Below, in pieces: positions 29,654-35,678 of a DNA stretch of 35,678 bases. Numbering within the stretch: the first letter of the stretch is position 1; each line of letters opens with the position of its first letter. The notes under the pieces are model-generated. The model was not told the DNA's origin, did no database searches, and was given only the letters and a program-made list of their open reading frames with translations. The position numbers and the translations under genes are program-made. The stretch comes from Clostridiales bacterium (lineage in GTDB: Bacteria; Bacillota; Clostridia; Oscillospirales; Oscillospiraceae), in contig DYBL01000042.1 in assembly GCA_019418625.1 (NCBI GenBank), positions 1 through 35,678 on the forward strand, read 5' to 3'.

Positions 29654-29780
29654 ACTTTTTCTGGTGGGCACAGCCGCTGCAGTGCTCGCAGCAGCCTCCG
29701 CATCCGCCCTTGGAGCGGAAAGAGGCACGCAGAGCCAGCACCAGCCATACGCCAAGTCCGGCGAGGATCACAAGTTCCAT
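29652..29780 (-). CDS. FeoB-associated Cys-rich membrane protein
   Basis: This 42-residue peptide has one N-terminal membrane segment (LVILAGLGVWLVLAL), a short basic stretch (RASFRSKG), and then a cysteine cluster (CGGCCEHCSGCAHQ, five cysteines) before a Lys-Lys end. This matches the FeoB-associated Cys-rich membrane family (PF12669). AAGGAGG precedes the ATG and it follows feoB by 12 bp. Its job in iron uptake is unproven; a role in handling Fe2+ or stabilising FeoB is assumed for the family. Confidence 0.85.
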   Translation of the reverse strand: MELVILAGLGVWLVLALRASFRSKGGCGGCCEHCSGCAHQKK

Positions 29781-29792
29781 GGAGTGCCTCCT

Positions 29793-31799
29793 TTACAAAA
29801 ACAAGAGGATCACGTGGTAGACCACGAAGGCCGCGATCCAGGCGATCACACACTGTCCCAGGGCAACGCCCGCGGCCTTCCAGCCGGAGCGCAGTTCCCG
29901 CTTGACGGCGGAAATGGCCGCCACGCAGGGAGTATAGAGCAGCGTGAATACCAAAAAGCTCACGGCGGTGACCGTAGAGAAGAGACTGCCCAGAGCGGCC
30001 ACGGACACATCTGTGCCGGCGCCGGTGAGGATGCCCAGGGTGGAGATGACGGACTCCTTGGCGATAAAGCCGGTGAGAAGGGCGGTGGAGACCCGCCAGT
30101 CGCCGAAGCCCAGCGGGGCAAACACGGGAGCCAGCACCGCACCCACAGTGGCCAGCAGGCTGTCGGAGCTGTCAGCCACCAGGTTCATGCGGGTGTCGAA
30201 AGTCTGGAGGAACCAGACGATGATGGTAGCCACGAAGATGATGGTGAAAGCCCGGGTCAAAAAGTCCTTGGCCTTGTCCCAGCAAAGCTGCCATACACTC
30301 TTGGCGGAGGGGAAGCGGTAGTTGGGCAGCTCCATGACGAAGGGCACGGGGTTGCCACGGAAGGCGGTGGCGCCCAGTACCTTGGCCGCGATGATGCCCA
30401 CCAGGATGCCGGTCAGGTACAGCGCCAGCATGACCAGCGCCGCGTGGCCGGGGAAGAAGGCGGCGGCAAACACGCTGTAAATGGGGATCTTGGCCGAGCA
30501 GCTCATGAAAGGCGTCAGCAGGATGGTCATGCGCCGGTCCCGCTCGGAGGCCAGGGTACGGGTGGCCATGATGGCGGGCACGGAGCAGCCAAAGCCCACC
30601 AGCAGCGGCACGATGCTCCGGCCGGACAGGCCGATCTTGCGCAGCAGCTGGTCCATGACGAAGGCCACACGGGCCATGTAGCCGGTGTCCTCCAGAATGG
30701 AGAGGAAGAAGAAAAGCACCACGATGATGGGCAAAAAGCTCAGTACGCTGCCCACGCCGGCAAACACGCCGTCCACCACCAGGCTCTGCACCACCGGGTT
30801 GAGCCCGTAGGCGGTGAGCCCTGCGTCCACGGCGGCGGTGAGACGGTCGATTCCGGCCGCCAGCAGATCCGAGAGAAACGAACCGATGACGTTGAAGGTC
30901 AGGTAGAAGATGGAGAGCATGATGCCGAAGAACAGCGGCAGTGCCAGATACTTATTGGTGACGATGCGGTCGATGGCCTCGCTGCGCTCCCGCTCCCGGG
31001 AGGCGTGGCACTTGACCACCGTTTTGCGGCACACGCCCTCGATGAAGTCGTAGCGCATGTCCGCCAGGGCGGCGTTGCGGTCCATGCCGTGCTCCGTCTC
31101 CATCTCCTGAACGCTGTGCTCGATGAGCTCCAGCTCGTTCTGGTCCAGGTCCAGACGGGACTGGATGTCCTCGTCCCCCTCGATGAGCTTGGTGGCGGCA
31201 AAGCGCACAGGCAGTCCCGCCGCCTGGGCATGGTCCTCGATCTGGTGGACCACCGCGTGGATGCAGCGGTGGACGGGACCGGGAGAGCAGAAGTCGTACA
31301 CGGCGGGGTAGACCCGCTTTTTCGCCGTCAGCACGGCGATCTTCACCAGCTCGTCCACGCCCTCGTTCTTGGCGGCGGAAATGGGCACCACGGGGATGCC
31401 CAGCGCCTTGGACATGCCGTGGATGTCGATGGTGCCGCCGCCGCTGGACACCTCGTCCATCATGTTCAGCGCCAGCACCATGGGGATCTGCATCTCCATG
31501 AGCTGCAGCGTCAGATAGAGGTTGCGCTCGATGTTGGTGGCGTCCACGATGTTGATGATGCCGTCGGGCTTCTGATTCAAAATAAAGTCCCGGGTGACGA
31601 TCTCCTCCGGCGTGTAGGGACGGATGGAGTAGATGCCCGGCAGATCCACCACCGTGCAGTCCTTCTGCCCGCGGATGACGCCGGACTTCTGGTCCACGGT
31701 GACGCCGGGGAAGTTGCCCACGTGCTGGTTGGAGCCGGTGAGCTGGTTAAAAAGGGTGGTCTTGCCGCAGTTTTGGTTGCCGGCCAGGGCGAAGATCAT
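29793..31799 (-). CDS. feoB: Ferrous iron transport protein B
   Basis: This 668-residue protein has an N-terminal G domain (residues 1-160: GNQNCGKTT, NFPGVTVD, VVDLPGIYS, ALNMMDE), a helical spacer and a polytopic membrane domain. Gate motifs are included (LLVGFGCSVPAIMATRTL with the conserved Cys, and the later FIAKESVISTLG). It imports Fe2+, with GTP hydrolysis regulating or driving transport. Its ATG overlaps the feoA stop (ATGA at 31796-31799). Although the core is complete, it lacks the long extra C-terminal tail seen in Gammaproteobacteria, as in most Firmicutes. Confidence 0.97.
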   Translation of the reverse strand: MIFALAGNQNCGKTTLFNQLTGSNQHVGNFPGVTVDQKSGVIRGQKDCTVVDLPGIYSIRPYTPEEIVTRDFILNQKPDGIINIVDATNIERNLYLTLQLMEMQIPMVLALNMMDEVSSGGGTIDIHGMSKALGIPVVPISAAKNEGVDELVKIAVLTAKKRVYPAVYDFCSPGPVHRCIHAVVHQIEDHAQAAGLPVRFAATKLIEGDEDIQSRLDLDQNELELIEHSVQEMETEHGMDRNAALADMRYDFIEGVCRKTVVKCHASRERERSEAIDRIVTNKYLALPLFFGIMLSIFYLTFNVIGSFLSDLLAAGIDRLTAAVDAGLTAYGLNPVVQSLVVDGVFAGVGSVLSFLPIIVVLFFFLSILEDTGYMARVAFVMDQLLRKIGLSGRSIVPLLVGFGCSVPAIMATRTLASERDRRMTILLTPFMSCSAKIPIYSVFAAAFFPGHAALVMLALYLTGILVGIIAAKVLGATAFRGNPVPFVMELPNYRFPSAKSVWQLCWDKAKDFLTRAFTIIFVATIIVWFLQTFDTRMNLVADSSDSLLATVGAVLAPVFAPLGFGDWRVSTALLTGFIAKESVISTLGILTGAGTDVSVAALGSLFSTVTAVSFLVFTLLYTPCVAAISAVKRELRSGWKAAGVALGQCVIAWIAAFVVYHVILLFL

Positions 31800-32026
31800 G
31801 GGGCCTTCACCTCCACCTCGATGTTGCGGGCGTCCTCCTTGCGCAGTGACAGGGAATACCCTCGCACTCGCAGCTCAATGGGGTCGCCCAGGGGAGCCAC
31901 CTTTTCCACCCGCACAGTGGTCTTGGGGATCAGCCCCATATCCAAAAGCCGCAGCCGCAGCGCCCCCGCGCCGCCCACGGCGGTGATGACAGCCTCCTGA
32001 CCCAGAGGCAGCAGATCCAAGGTCAT
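31796..32026 (-). CDS. feoA: Ferrous iron transport protein A
   Basis: This 76-residue SH3-like FeoA protein has LPLGQEAVITAVGG, LRLLDMGLIPKTTVRVEKVAPLGDPIELRVRGYSLSLRKEDA (given in part) and ends EVEV. FeoA interacts with FeoB. It is the first gene of the feo operon, with TAGGAGGAG upstream and a four-base overlap with feoB. Expression is likely metal-controlled: a strong promoter and an AGTTAG/CTAACT dyad over the start site precede it. Confidence 0.95.
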   Translation of the reverse strand: MTLDLLPLGQEAVITAVGGAGALRLRLLDMGLIPKTTVRVEKVAPLGDPIELRVRGYSLSLRKEDARNIEVEVKAP

Positions 32027-32042
32027 AGAAACTCCTCCTAAA

Positions 32043-32060
32043 AGTTAGCTCGTTCTAACT
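32043..32060. promoter_or_regulatory. DtxR/IdeR-like operator at the feo start site
   Basis: AGTTAG (32043-32048) and CTAACT (32055-32060) form a perfect inverted repeat with a 6-nt centre. The half-site TTAG and CTAA core resembles DtxR/IdeR iron boxes. It covers the predicted transcription start of feoA, so binding would repress. Confidence 0.6.
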
Positions 32061-32066
32061 ATGGAA

Positions 32067-32095
32067 AGTGTATCACGGCAAAACGTTTACGTCAA
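32067..32095 (-). promoter_or_regulatory. Promoter of the feo operon
   Basis: On the minus strand TTGACG (32090-32095) and an extended -10 TGATACACT (-10 at 32067-32072) are 17 nt apart. Confidence 0.75.
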
Positions 32096-32180
32096 ACAGA
32101 AAACCGCAGAAAATTCCACATACTTTTTCCGCCAAATTGTGAATGTCAGCAAATGCACATGTTGGAGAGCAGAAAATATC

Positions 32181-32210
32181 TTGCGGTGCCGGGAGCGGAG
32201 ATGCTATACT
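32181..32210 (+). promoter_or_regulatory. Promoter of the VOC gene
   Basis: TTGCGG (32181-32186) and an extended -10 TGCTATACT (-10 at 32205-32210) are 18 nt apart, about 18 nt before the ATG. It is divergent from the feo promoter. Confidence 0.65.
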
Positions 32211-32227
32211 GACCAGGAGGTGATCGC

Positions 32228-32593
32228 ATGTTTTCATTCAATCATTTTAATTTCAATGTTTCCGACCTGGACAAGTCCCTGGCTTTCTACCGTGAGGCCC
32301 TGGGCCTGACGGAGGTGCGCCGCACTGTGGCGGAGGACGGCAGCTTTACCATCGTGTTCCTGGGGGACGGCAAAACCGGCTTCCGTCTGGAGCTGACGGC
32401 CCTGCGGGACCACCCCCAGAAATATGATCTGGGCGAGTGCGAGTTCCATCTGGCCCTTACCACACCGGACTATGACGCCGCCCACGAAAAGCACAAGGCC
32501 ATGGGCTGCGTGTGCTATGAAAACCCCGCCATGGGCATCTACTTCATCTCCGATCCGGATGGGTACTGGATCGAGATCGTGCCCGAAAAGTGA
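32228..32593 (+). CDS. VOC-family / glyoxalase I-like protein
   Basis: This 121-residue vicinal oxygen chelate protein has the glyoxalase I-like pattern: FNHFNFNVSDLDKSLAFYREALGL at the start, FRLELT, FHLALTTPD and a late YFISDPDGYWIEIVP. Four likely metal ligands are visible: the His in FNHFN, the Glu in LELT, the His in FHLA and the Glu in WIEIV. This suggests detoxification of methylglyoxal adducts, but VOC proteins are diverse and substrate assignment is uncertain. AGGAGG precedes the ATG. It is followed by a terminator facing lysA. Confidence 0.88.
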   Translation: MFSFNHFNFNVSDLDKSLAFYREALGLTEVRRTVAEDGSFTIVFLGDGKTGFRLELTALRDHPQKYDLGECEFHLALTTPDYDAAHEKHKAMGCVCYENPAMGIYFISDPDGYWIEIVPEK

Positions 32594-32605
32594 GCCTGGT
32601 CAAAG

Positions 32606-32639
32606 AAAAAGCAGAGGACGAAAGTCCTCTGCTTTCTTT
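32606..32639. terminator. Bidirectional terminator, VOC gene and lysA
   Basis: AAAGCAGAGGAC and GTCCTCTGCTTT with a GAAA loop, and A- and T-rich flanks. Confidence 0.85.
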
Positions 32640-32640
32640 A

Positions 32641-33897
32641 TTACCAGACCAGGGTGGCGAAGTAGTCGTCCGGGGTCTCTGCCCGGCGGATCAGGTCCAC
32701 AGAGCCGTCCTGCCGCAGCAGCAGCTCTGCCGAGCGGAGCTTGCCGTTGTAGTTATAGCCCATGGAGTGGCCGTGGGCGCCGGTGTCGTGGATGACCAGC
32801 AGGTCCCCCATGTCGATCTTGGGTAGCATCCGGTCCACGGCGAACTTGTCGTTGTTTTCGCAAAGACTGCCCACCACGTCGTATTTGTGGTCGCAGGGGG
32901 CGTCCTCCTTGCCCATGACGGTGATATGGTGATAGGCTCCGTACATGGCCGGGCGCATCAGGTCGCAGGCGCAGGCGTCCACACCGATGTACTCCTTGTA
33001 GATATGCTTTTCCCGCACGGCCCGGGTGACAAGATGGCCGTAGGGGGCCAGCATGAACCGGCCCAGCTCTGTATAAAGAGCCACATCGTCCATGCCCGCG
33101 GGAGCAAGGATCTCCTCGTAGGCCTCCCGCACGCCCTCGCCGATGGCGGCAATGTCGTTTTCCGGCTGCTCGGGCCGGTAGGGTACGCCCACGCCGCCGG
33201 AGAGATTGATAAAGGAGATGCGCACGCCGGTCTCGTCCCGCAGCTCCACCGCCAGACGGAACAGGATCCGGGCCAGGGCGGGATAGTATTCGTTGGAAAG
33301 CGTGTTGGAGGCCAGGAAGGCGTGGATGCCGAATTCCCGTACGCCCATGGCAGAGAGGCGGGTGAAGGCCTGGGCGATCTGGGCGCGGGTCATGCCGTAC
33401 TTGGCGTCGCCGGGGTTGTCCATCACCTGGAAGCCCTCCCGGGTCTGAGCCAGGGTGAATACGCCGCCGGGATTGAAGCGGCAGCAGATCTTCTCCGGGA
33501 TGCGGTCCACGGCGCCGGCCAGTGCGTCCACCAGCGTCAGATCGTCCAGATTGATGATGGCGCCCAGCTCCCGGGCCAGATGGAACTCGGCGTCGGAGGT
33601 GTTGTTGGAGGAGAACATGATCTCCTCGCCGGTGACGCCGCAGCGCTGAGCGAGCATCAGCTCCGTCAGGGAGGAACAGTCACAGCCGCAGCCCTCCTCG
33701 TGCAGCAGCTTGAGGATGGCGGGGGTGGGAGTGGCCTTTACGGCGAAGTATTCCCGGAATCCGGGATTCCAGGCAAAGGCCGCTTTCAGCCGCCGGGCGT
33801 TTTCCCGGATACCGGCTTCGTCGTAAATATGGAAAGGCGTAGGATAGCGGGCCGTGATGGCATCCAGCTGCGCCTTGGTGACAAAAGGTGTTTTCAT
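32641..33897 (-). CDS. lysA: Diaminopimelate decarboxylase
   Basis: This 418-residue PLP-dependent fold type III decarboxylase has the N-terminal TPFHIYDEAGIRENARRL, then the PLP-lysine motif FAVKATPTPAIL (DAP decarboxylases usually have YAVKAN). NLSGGVGVPYRPEQ supplies the phosphate-binding Gly-rich loop. It also has TELGRFMLAPYGHLVTRA, and the late VVGSLCENNDKFA with the active-site Cys-Glu. It converts meso-diaminopimelate to lysine. The divergent details place it in the clostridial variant subgroup, so a related decarboxylase function is possible. I placed the start at ATG 33897 behind GAGG; the frame is open further upstream, but the promoter covers it. Confidence 0.9.
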   Translation of the reverse strand: MKTPFVTKAQLDAITARYPTPFHIYDEAGIRENARRLKAAFAWNPGFREYFAVKATPTPAILKLLHEEGCGCDCSSLTELMLAQRCGVTGEEIMFSSNNTSDAEFHLARELGAIINLDDLTLVDALAGAVDRIPEKICCRFNPGGVFTLAQTREGFQVMDNPGDAKYGMTRAQIAQAFTRLSAMGVREFGIHAFLASNTLSNEYYPALARILFRLAVELRDETGVRISFINLSGGVGVPYRPEQPENDIAAIGEGVREAYEEILAPAGMDDVALYTELGRFMLAPYGHLVTRAVREKHIYKEYIGVDACACDLMRPAMYGAYHHITVMGKEDAPCDHKYDVVGSLCENNDKFAVDRMLPKIDMGDLLVIHDTGAHGHSMGYNYNGKLRSAELLLRQDGSVDLIRRAETPDDYFATLVW

Positions 33898-33952
33898 GTG
33901 CAGGACCTCGCTTCTTCTGTAAGACGCCCGTCCCCGGGCGCGAATATGCCTT

Positions 33953-33981
33953 ATTTTATGTTGCGCGCCGGGCGCTGTCAA
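33953..33981 (-). promoter_or_regulatory. Strong promoter of lysA
   Basis: On the minus strand a perfect TTGACA (33976-33981) and TAAAAT (33953-33958) are 17 nt apart. This is the best vegetative promoter match in the window. Confidence 0.85.
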
Positions 33982-34114
33982 GAAATTTTCTCCAGGAGGG
34001 GCGGCAATGCGCCGGAAAGGGATATTCTTTTGAAAAAATAACCCTTGTTTTTGAGGGGAGGGGGCATTACAATGAAATGAAAGAATACGCTTCAAGCGGG
34101 AAAGAGGGAGAACC

Positions 34115-34738
34115 ATGGCAGATATTTTGGTAAATGCGGTAGGGGAGCAGTGCCCCATTCCGGTGGTCAAGGCCACCCAGGCCCTGCGGGCCATGCGCGA
34201 GCCGGGAACCTTGGAGGTACTGGTGGACAATGAGATCGCCGTGCAGAATCTGCAGCGATGCGCCGCGGGCCACCACCTGGCCTCTGTGGCGGAGCAGCGG
34301 GGAGAGAAGCTCTTTGCTGTGACCATGACCGTCACGGAGCCCATGGGGGACGCGCCGGTGGAGGAGATCCAGTGCGCCGACTGTGCCCCGGCGGTCCAGT
34401 CCGGCGGCGTGGTGGTGGCCGTGGGAACGGATGTCATGGGCCAAGGCAGCGACGAGCTGGGCAAAACGCTCATGAAGGGCTTTTTGTTTGCCCTGGGCCA
34501 GCTGCCCCAACTGCCCGAGACGGTGCTCTTTTATAACGGCGGCGCCCGTCTCACGGTGGAGGGCTCCGACTCTTTGGAGGACCTGCGGGCCCTGGAGGCG
34601 CGGGGCGTGGAGATCCTCACCTGCGGCACCTGTCTCAATTACTATGGCCTGACGGAGAAACTGGCCGTGGGCTCTGTCACCAATATGTATGCCATCGCTG
34701 AGAAGCTGGCCGGGGCGGGAAAGGTCGTCCGGCCATGA
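34115..34738 (+). CDS. yedF: Sulfurtransferase-like selenium metabolism protein YedF
   Basis: This 207-residue protein combines an N-terminal TusA-like domain (residues 1-70; EQCPIPVVKA with Cys13 in the CPxP motif) and a C-terminal DsrE-like domain (about 95-207; VVAVGTDVMGQGSDELGKTLMKGF, LFYNGGARLTVEGS and the CGTCLNYYGL motif). This fusion is the TIGR03527 family, found in genomes with selenium use. Its role in donating or handling selenium is inferred from that association. GGGAGAA precedes the ATG. The stop overlaps the next start (ATGA at 34735-34738), linking it to a cysteine-desulfurase-like gene. No in-frame UGA is seen. Confidence 0.92.
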   Translation: MADILVNAVGEQCPIPVVKATQALRAMREPGTLEVLVDNEIAVQNLQRCAAGHHLASVAEQRGEKLFAVTMTVTEPMGDAPVEEIQCADCAPAVQSGGVVVAVGTDVMGQGSDELGKTLMKGFLFALGQLPQLPETVLFYNGGARLTVEGSDSLEDLRALEARGVEILTCGTCLNYYGLTEKLAVGSVTNMYAIAEKLAGAGKVVRP

Positions 34739-35678
34739 TCTACCTGGACCAGGCGGCTACGTCCCGGCCCAAGCCCCCCGGCGTGGCAGAGGCGATCCTG
34801 GCGGCCCTGGATGCATGCGGCAACAGCGGGCGGGGCACCCACCCGGAGGCCCTGGCCGCCGCACGGACGGTGTATGGCGTCCGCTGCCAGGCGGCTGCGT
34901 TGTTCGGCGGACAGCCGGAACGGGTGGCATTCACGCCCAACTCTACGGCAGCGCTGAACATCGCCATTGCCGGCGCCCTGGGGCCGGGAGACCATGTGAT
35001 CTCCACGGACCGTGAGCATAACTCCGTGCTGCGTCCCCTCTATCGTCTGCGGGCTCAGGGGGCGGCGGTGGACTTTGTCCGGGCGGACCGGAACGGACAG
35101 CTGGACTACGGAGACTTTGAGCGGCTGCTGCGGCCGGAGACCAAGGCAGTGGTGTGTACACACGCCTCCAACCTCACCGGCGATGTGACGGATATTGCAT
35201 TCGTGGGAGAGTTTGCCCGCCGCCATGGGCTTTTATTCATCCTGGATGCGTCCCAGACCGCAGGCGTGTTCCCCATCTCCATGGAACAGATGCACATCGA
35301 TGTGGTGTGCTTTACGGGTCACAAGGGGCTCATGGGGCCCCAGGGCACCGGCGGACTGTGCGTGGGCCCGGGGATAGAGCTTAGGCCGCTGCTGGTGGGC
35401 GGCACCGGGGTCCAGAGCTTTTCCGAGACCCAGCCGGAGGAATACCCCACCCGGCTGGAGGCGGGCACCCTGAATAGCCACGGCCTTGCTGGCCTGGGCG
35501 CCGCGCTGGAGTTTCTGGAGAAGACCGGGGCGGATACCATCCGGCATCACGAGCAATCCCTGGCCCGGCGGTTTTACGAGGCCGTGCGGGACCTGCCCGG
35601 CGTGCGGGTATACGGGGACTTTTCCGCGGCGGAGCGGGCAGCCATCGTATCGCTGAACATCGGGGACGAGGACTCGGC
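34735..35678 (+). CDS. Class V aminotransferase / cysteine desulfurase family protein, 3'-truncated
   Basis: The first about 314 residues are visible and the frame runs off the window. It begins MIYLDQAATSRPKPPGV, the usual start of the cysteine desulfurase/selenocysteine lyase-like TIGR01977 group. FTPNSTAALNIAI follows, then DREHNSVLRPL, the DASQTAG motif and the PLP-lysine motif FTGHKGLMGPQGTGG (Lys197). Such enzymes remove sulfur or selenium from cysteine or selenocysteine. ATGA overlap with yedF shows coupling, so it may supply selenium or sulfur to YedF. The active-site cysteine loop falls beyond the visible end, so the subtype cannot be decided. Confidence 0.9.
   Translation, partial: MIYLDQAATSRPKPPGVAEAILAALDACGNSGRGTHPEALAAARTVYGVRCQAAALFGGQPERVAFTPNSTAALNIAIAGALGPGDHVISTDREHNSVLRPLYRLRAQGAAVDFVRADRNGQLDYGDFERLLRPETKAVVCTHASNLTGDVTDIAFVGEFARRHGLLFILDASQTAGVFPISMEQMHIDVVCFTGHKGLMGPQGTGGLCVGPGIELRPLLVGGTGVQSFSETQPEEYPTRLEAGTLNSHGLAGLGAALEFLEKTGADTIRHHEQSLARRFYEAVRDLPGVRVYGDFSAAERAAIVSLNIGDEDS

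Noticed and set aside
29388..32000. An 870-codon plus-strand frame opposite feoB
   Set aside because: It runs through thiT and antisense to feoA/feoB, with repetitive Gly/His/Gln-rich sequence and no start site. It is a shadow of the real coding strand.
1..35678. CRISPR arrays, transposases, restriction or toxin-antitoxin systems
   Set aside because: I looked for regularly spaced direct repeats and for motifs of these systems and saw none. The XRE protein is beside membrane genes, not a toxin.
34115..35678. Selenocysteine UGA codons within yedF or the aminotransferase
   Set aside because: Neither frame contains an internal TGA over the visible length, and no SECIS-like hairpin is evident.

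Overview
The window looks like chromosomal DNA of an endospore-forming, anaerobic, GC-rich member of the Clostridia. An Oscillospiraceae gut lineage such as Flavonifractor or Lawsonibacter is my best guess. That is inference from content, with no database search: an alpha/beta-type small acid-soluble spore protein, a PdaA-type cortex deacetylase, formate-tetrahydrofolate ligase, FeoA/FeoB, ECF vitamin transporters under riboswitches, and the YedF selenium-metabolism protein. Codon use is uniformly GC-rich, which makes long false antisense frames common.

Layout. (1) 1-2497: right end of a prophage, with a lysis module (CmpB-like membrane protein cut by the window edge, XhlA-like TM/coiled-coil protein, two small proteins, and a two-domain endolysin). 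It ends at a displaced tmRNA (ssrA) 3' end, the likely attachment site, followed by a terminator that probably belonged to the host ssrA gene. (2) 2860-5445: a DUF2798-like membrane protein, then a LysR regulator divergent from a thioredoxin-reductase-like flavoprotein that lacks both the CxxC and the NADPH motifs. (3) 5446-10883: YfcE phosphatase, YhcC-type radical SAM protein, PdaA, an Rrf2 regulator with an inverted-repeat operator, and a UvrD/PcrA helicase. (4) 10909-15063: SASP, a DUF1576 membrane protein with an internal duplication, a ZnuA-like lipoprotein under a Fur/Zur-like box, and an unknown protein coupled to an HpcH/HpaI aldolase. (5) 15080-24480: folate one-carbon genes (fhs, glyA, 5-formyl-THF cyclo-ligase) interspersed with an RluA-type pseudouridine synthase, an ABM-domain protein, an ABC-F ATPase, a membrane diguanylate cyclase and dinB. 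(6) 24587-29619: ribU behind an FMN riboswitch, a SLOG/DUF1273 protein, an XRE-membrane-CorA operon, and thiT behind a TPP riboswitch. (7) 29652-32026: feoA-feoB plus a FeoB-associated Cys-rich peptide, with a DtxR/IdeR-like operator. (8) 32228-35678: a VOC/glyoxalase protein, lysA, and yedF coupled to a class-V aminotransferase (cysteine desulfurase family) that runs off the window.

Regulation is unusually readable here. I found many -35/-10 pairs with 17-nt spacing. Sigma-G-like promoters lie upstream of both recognisable spore genes. A near-consensus LexA box precedes dinB, metal-regulator boxes precede the zinc and iron genes, and two riboswitches precede vitamin transporters. The points I rate highest are the ssrA attachment-site remnant, the glycosidase-amidase endolysin, the motif-less thioredoxin-reductase homologue beside its LysR regulator, and the duplicated DUF1576 protein. 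I do not see a CRISPR array, a transposase, a defence island, a tRNA or an rRNA.
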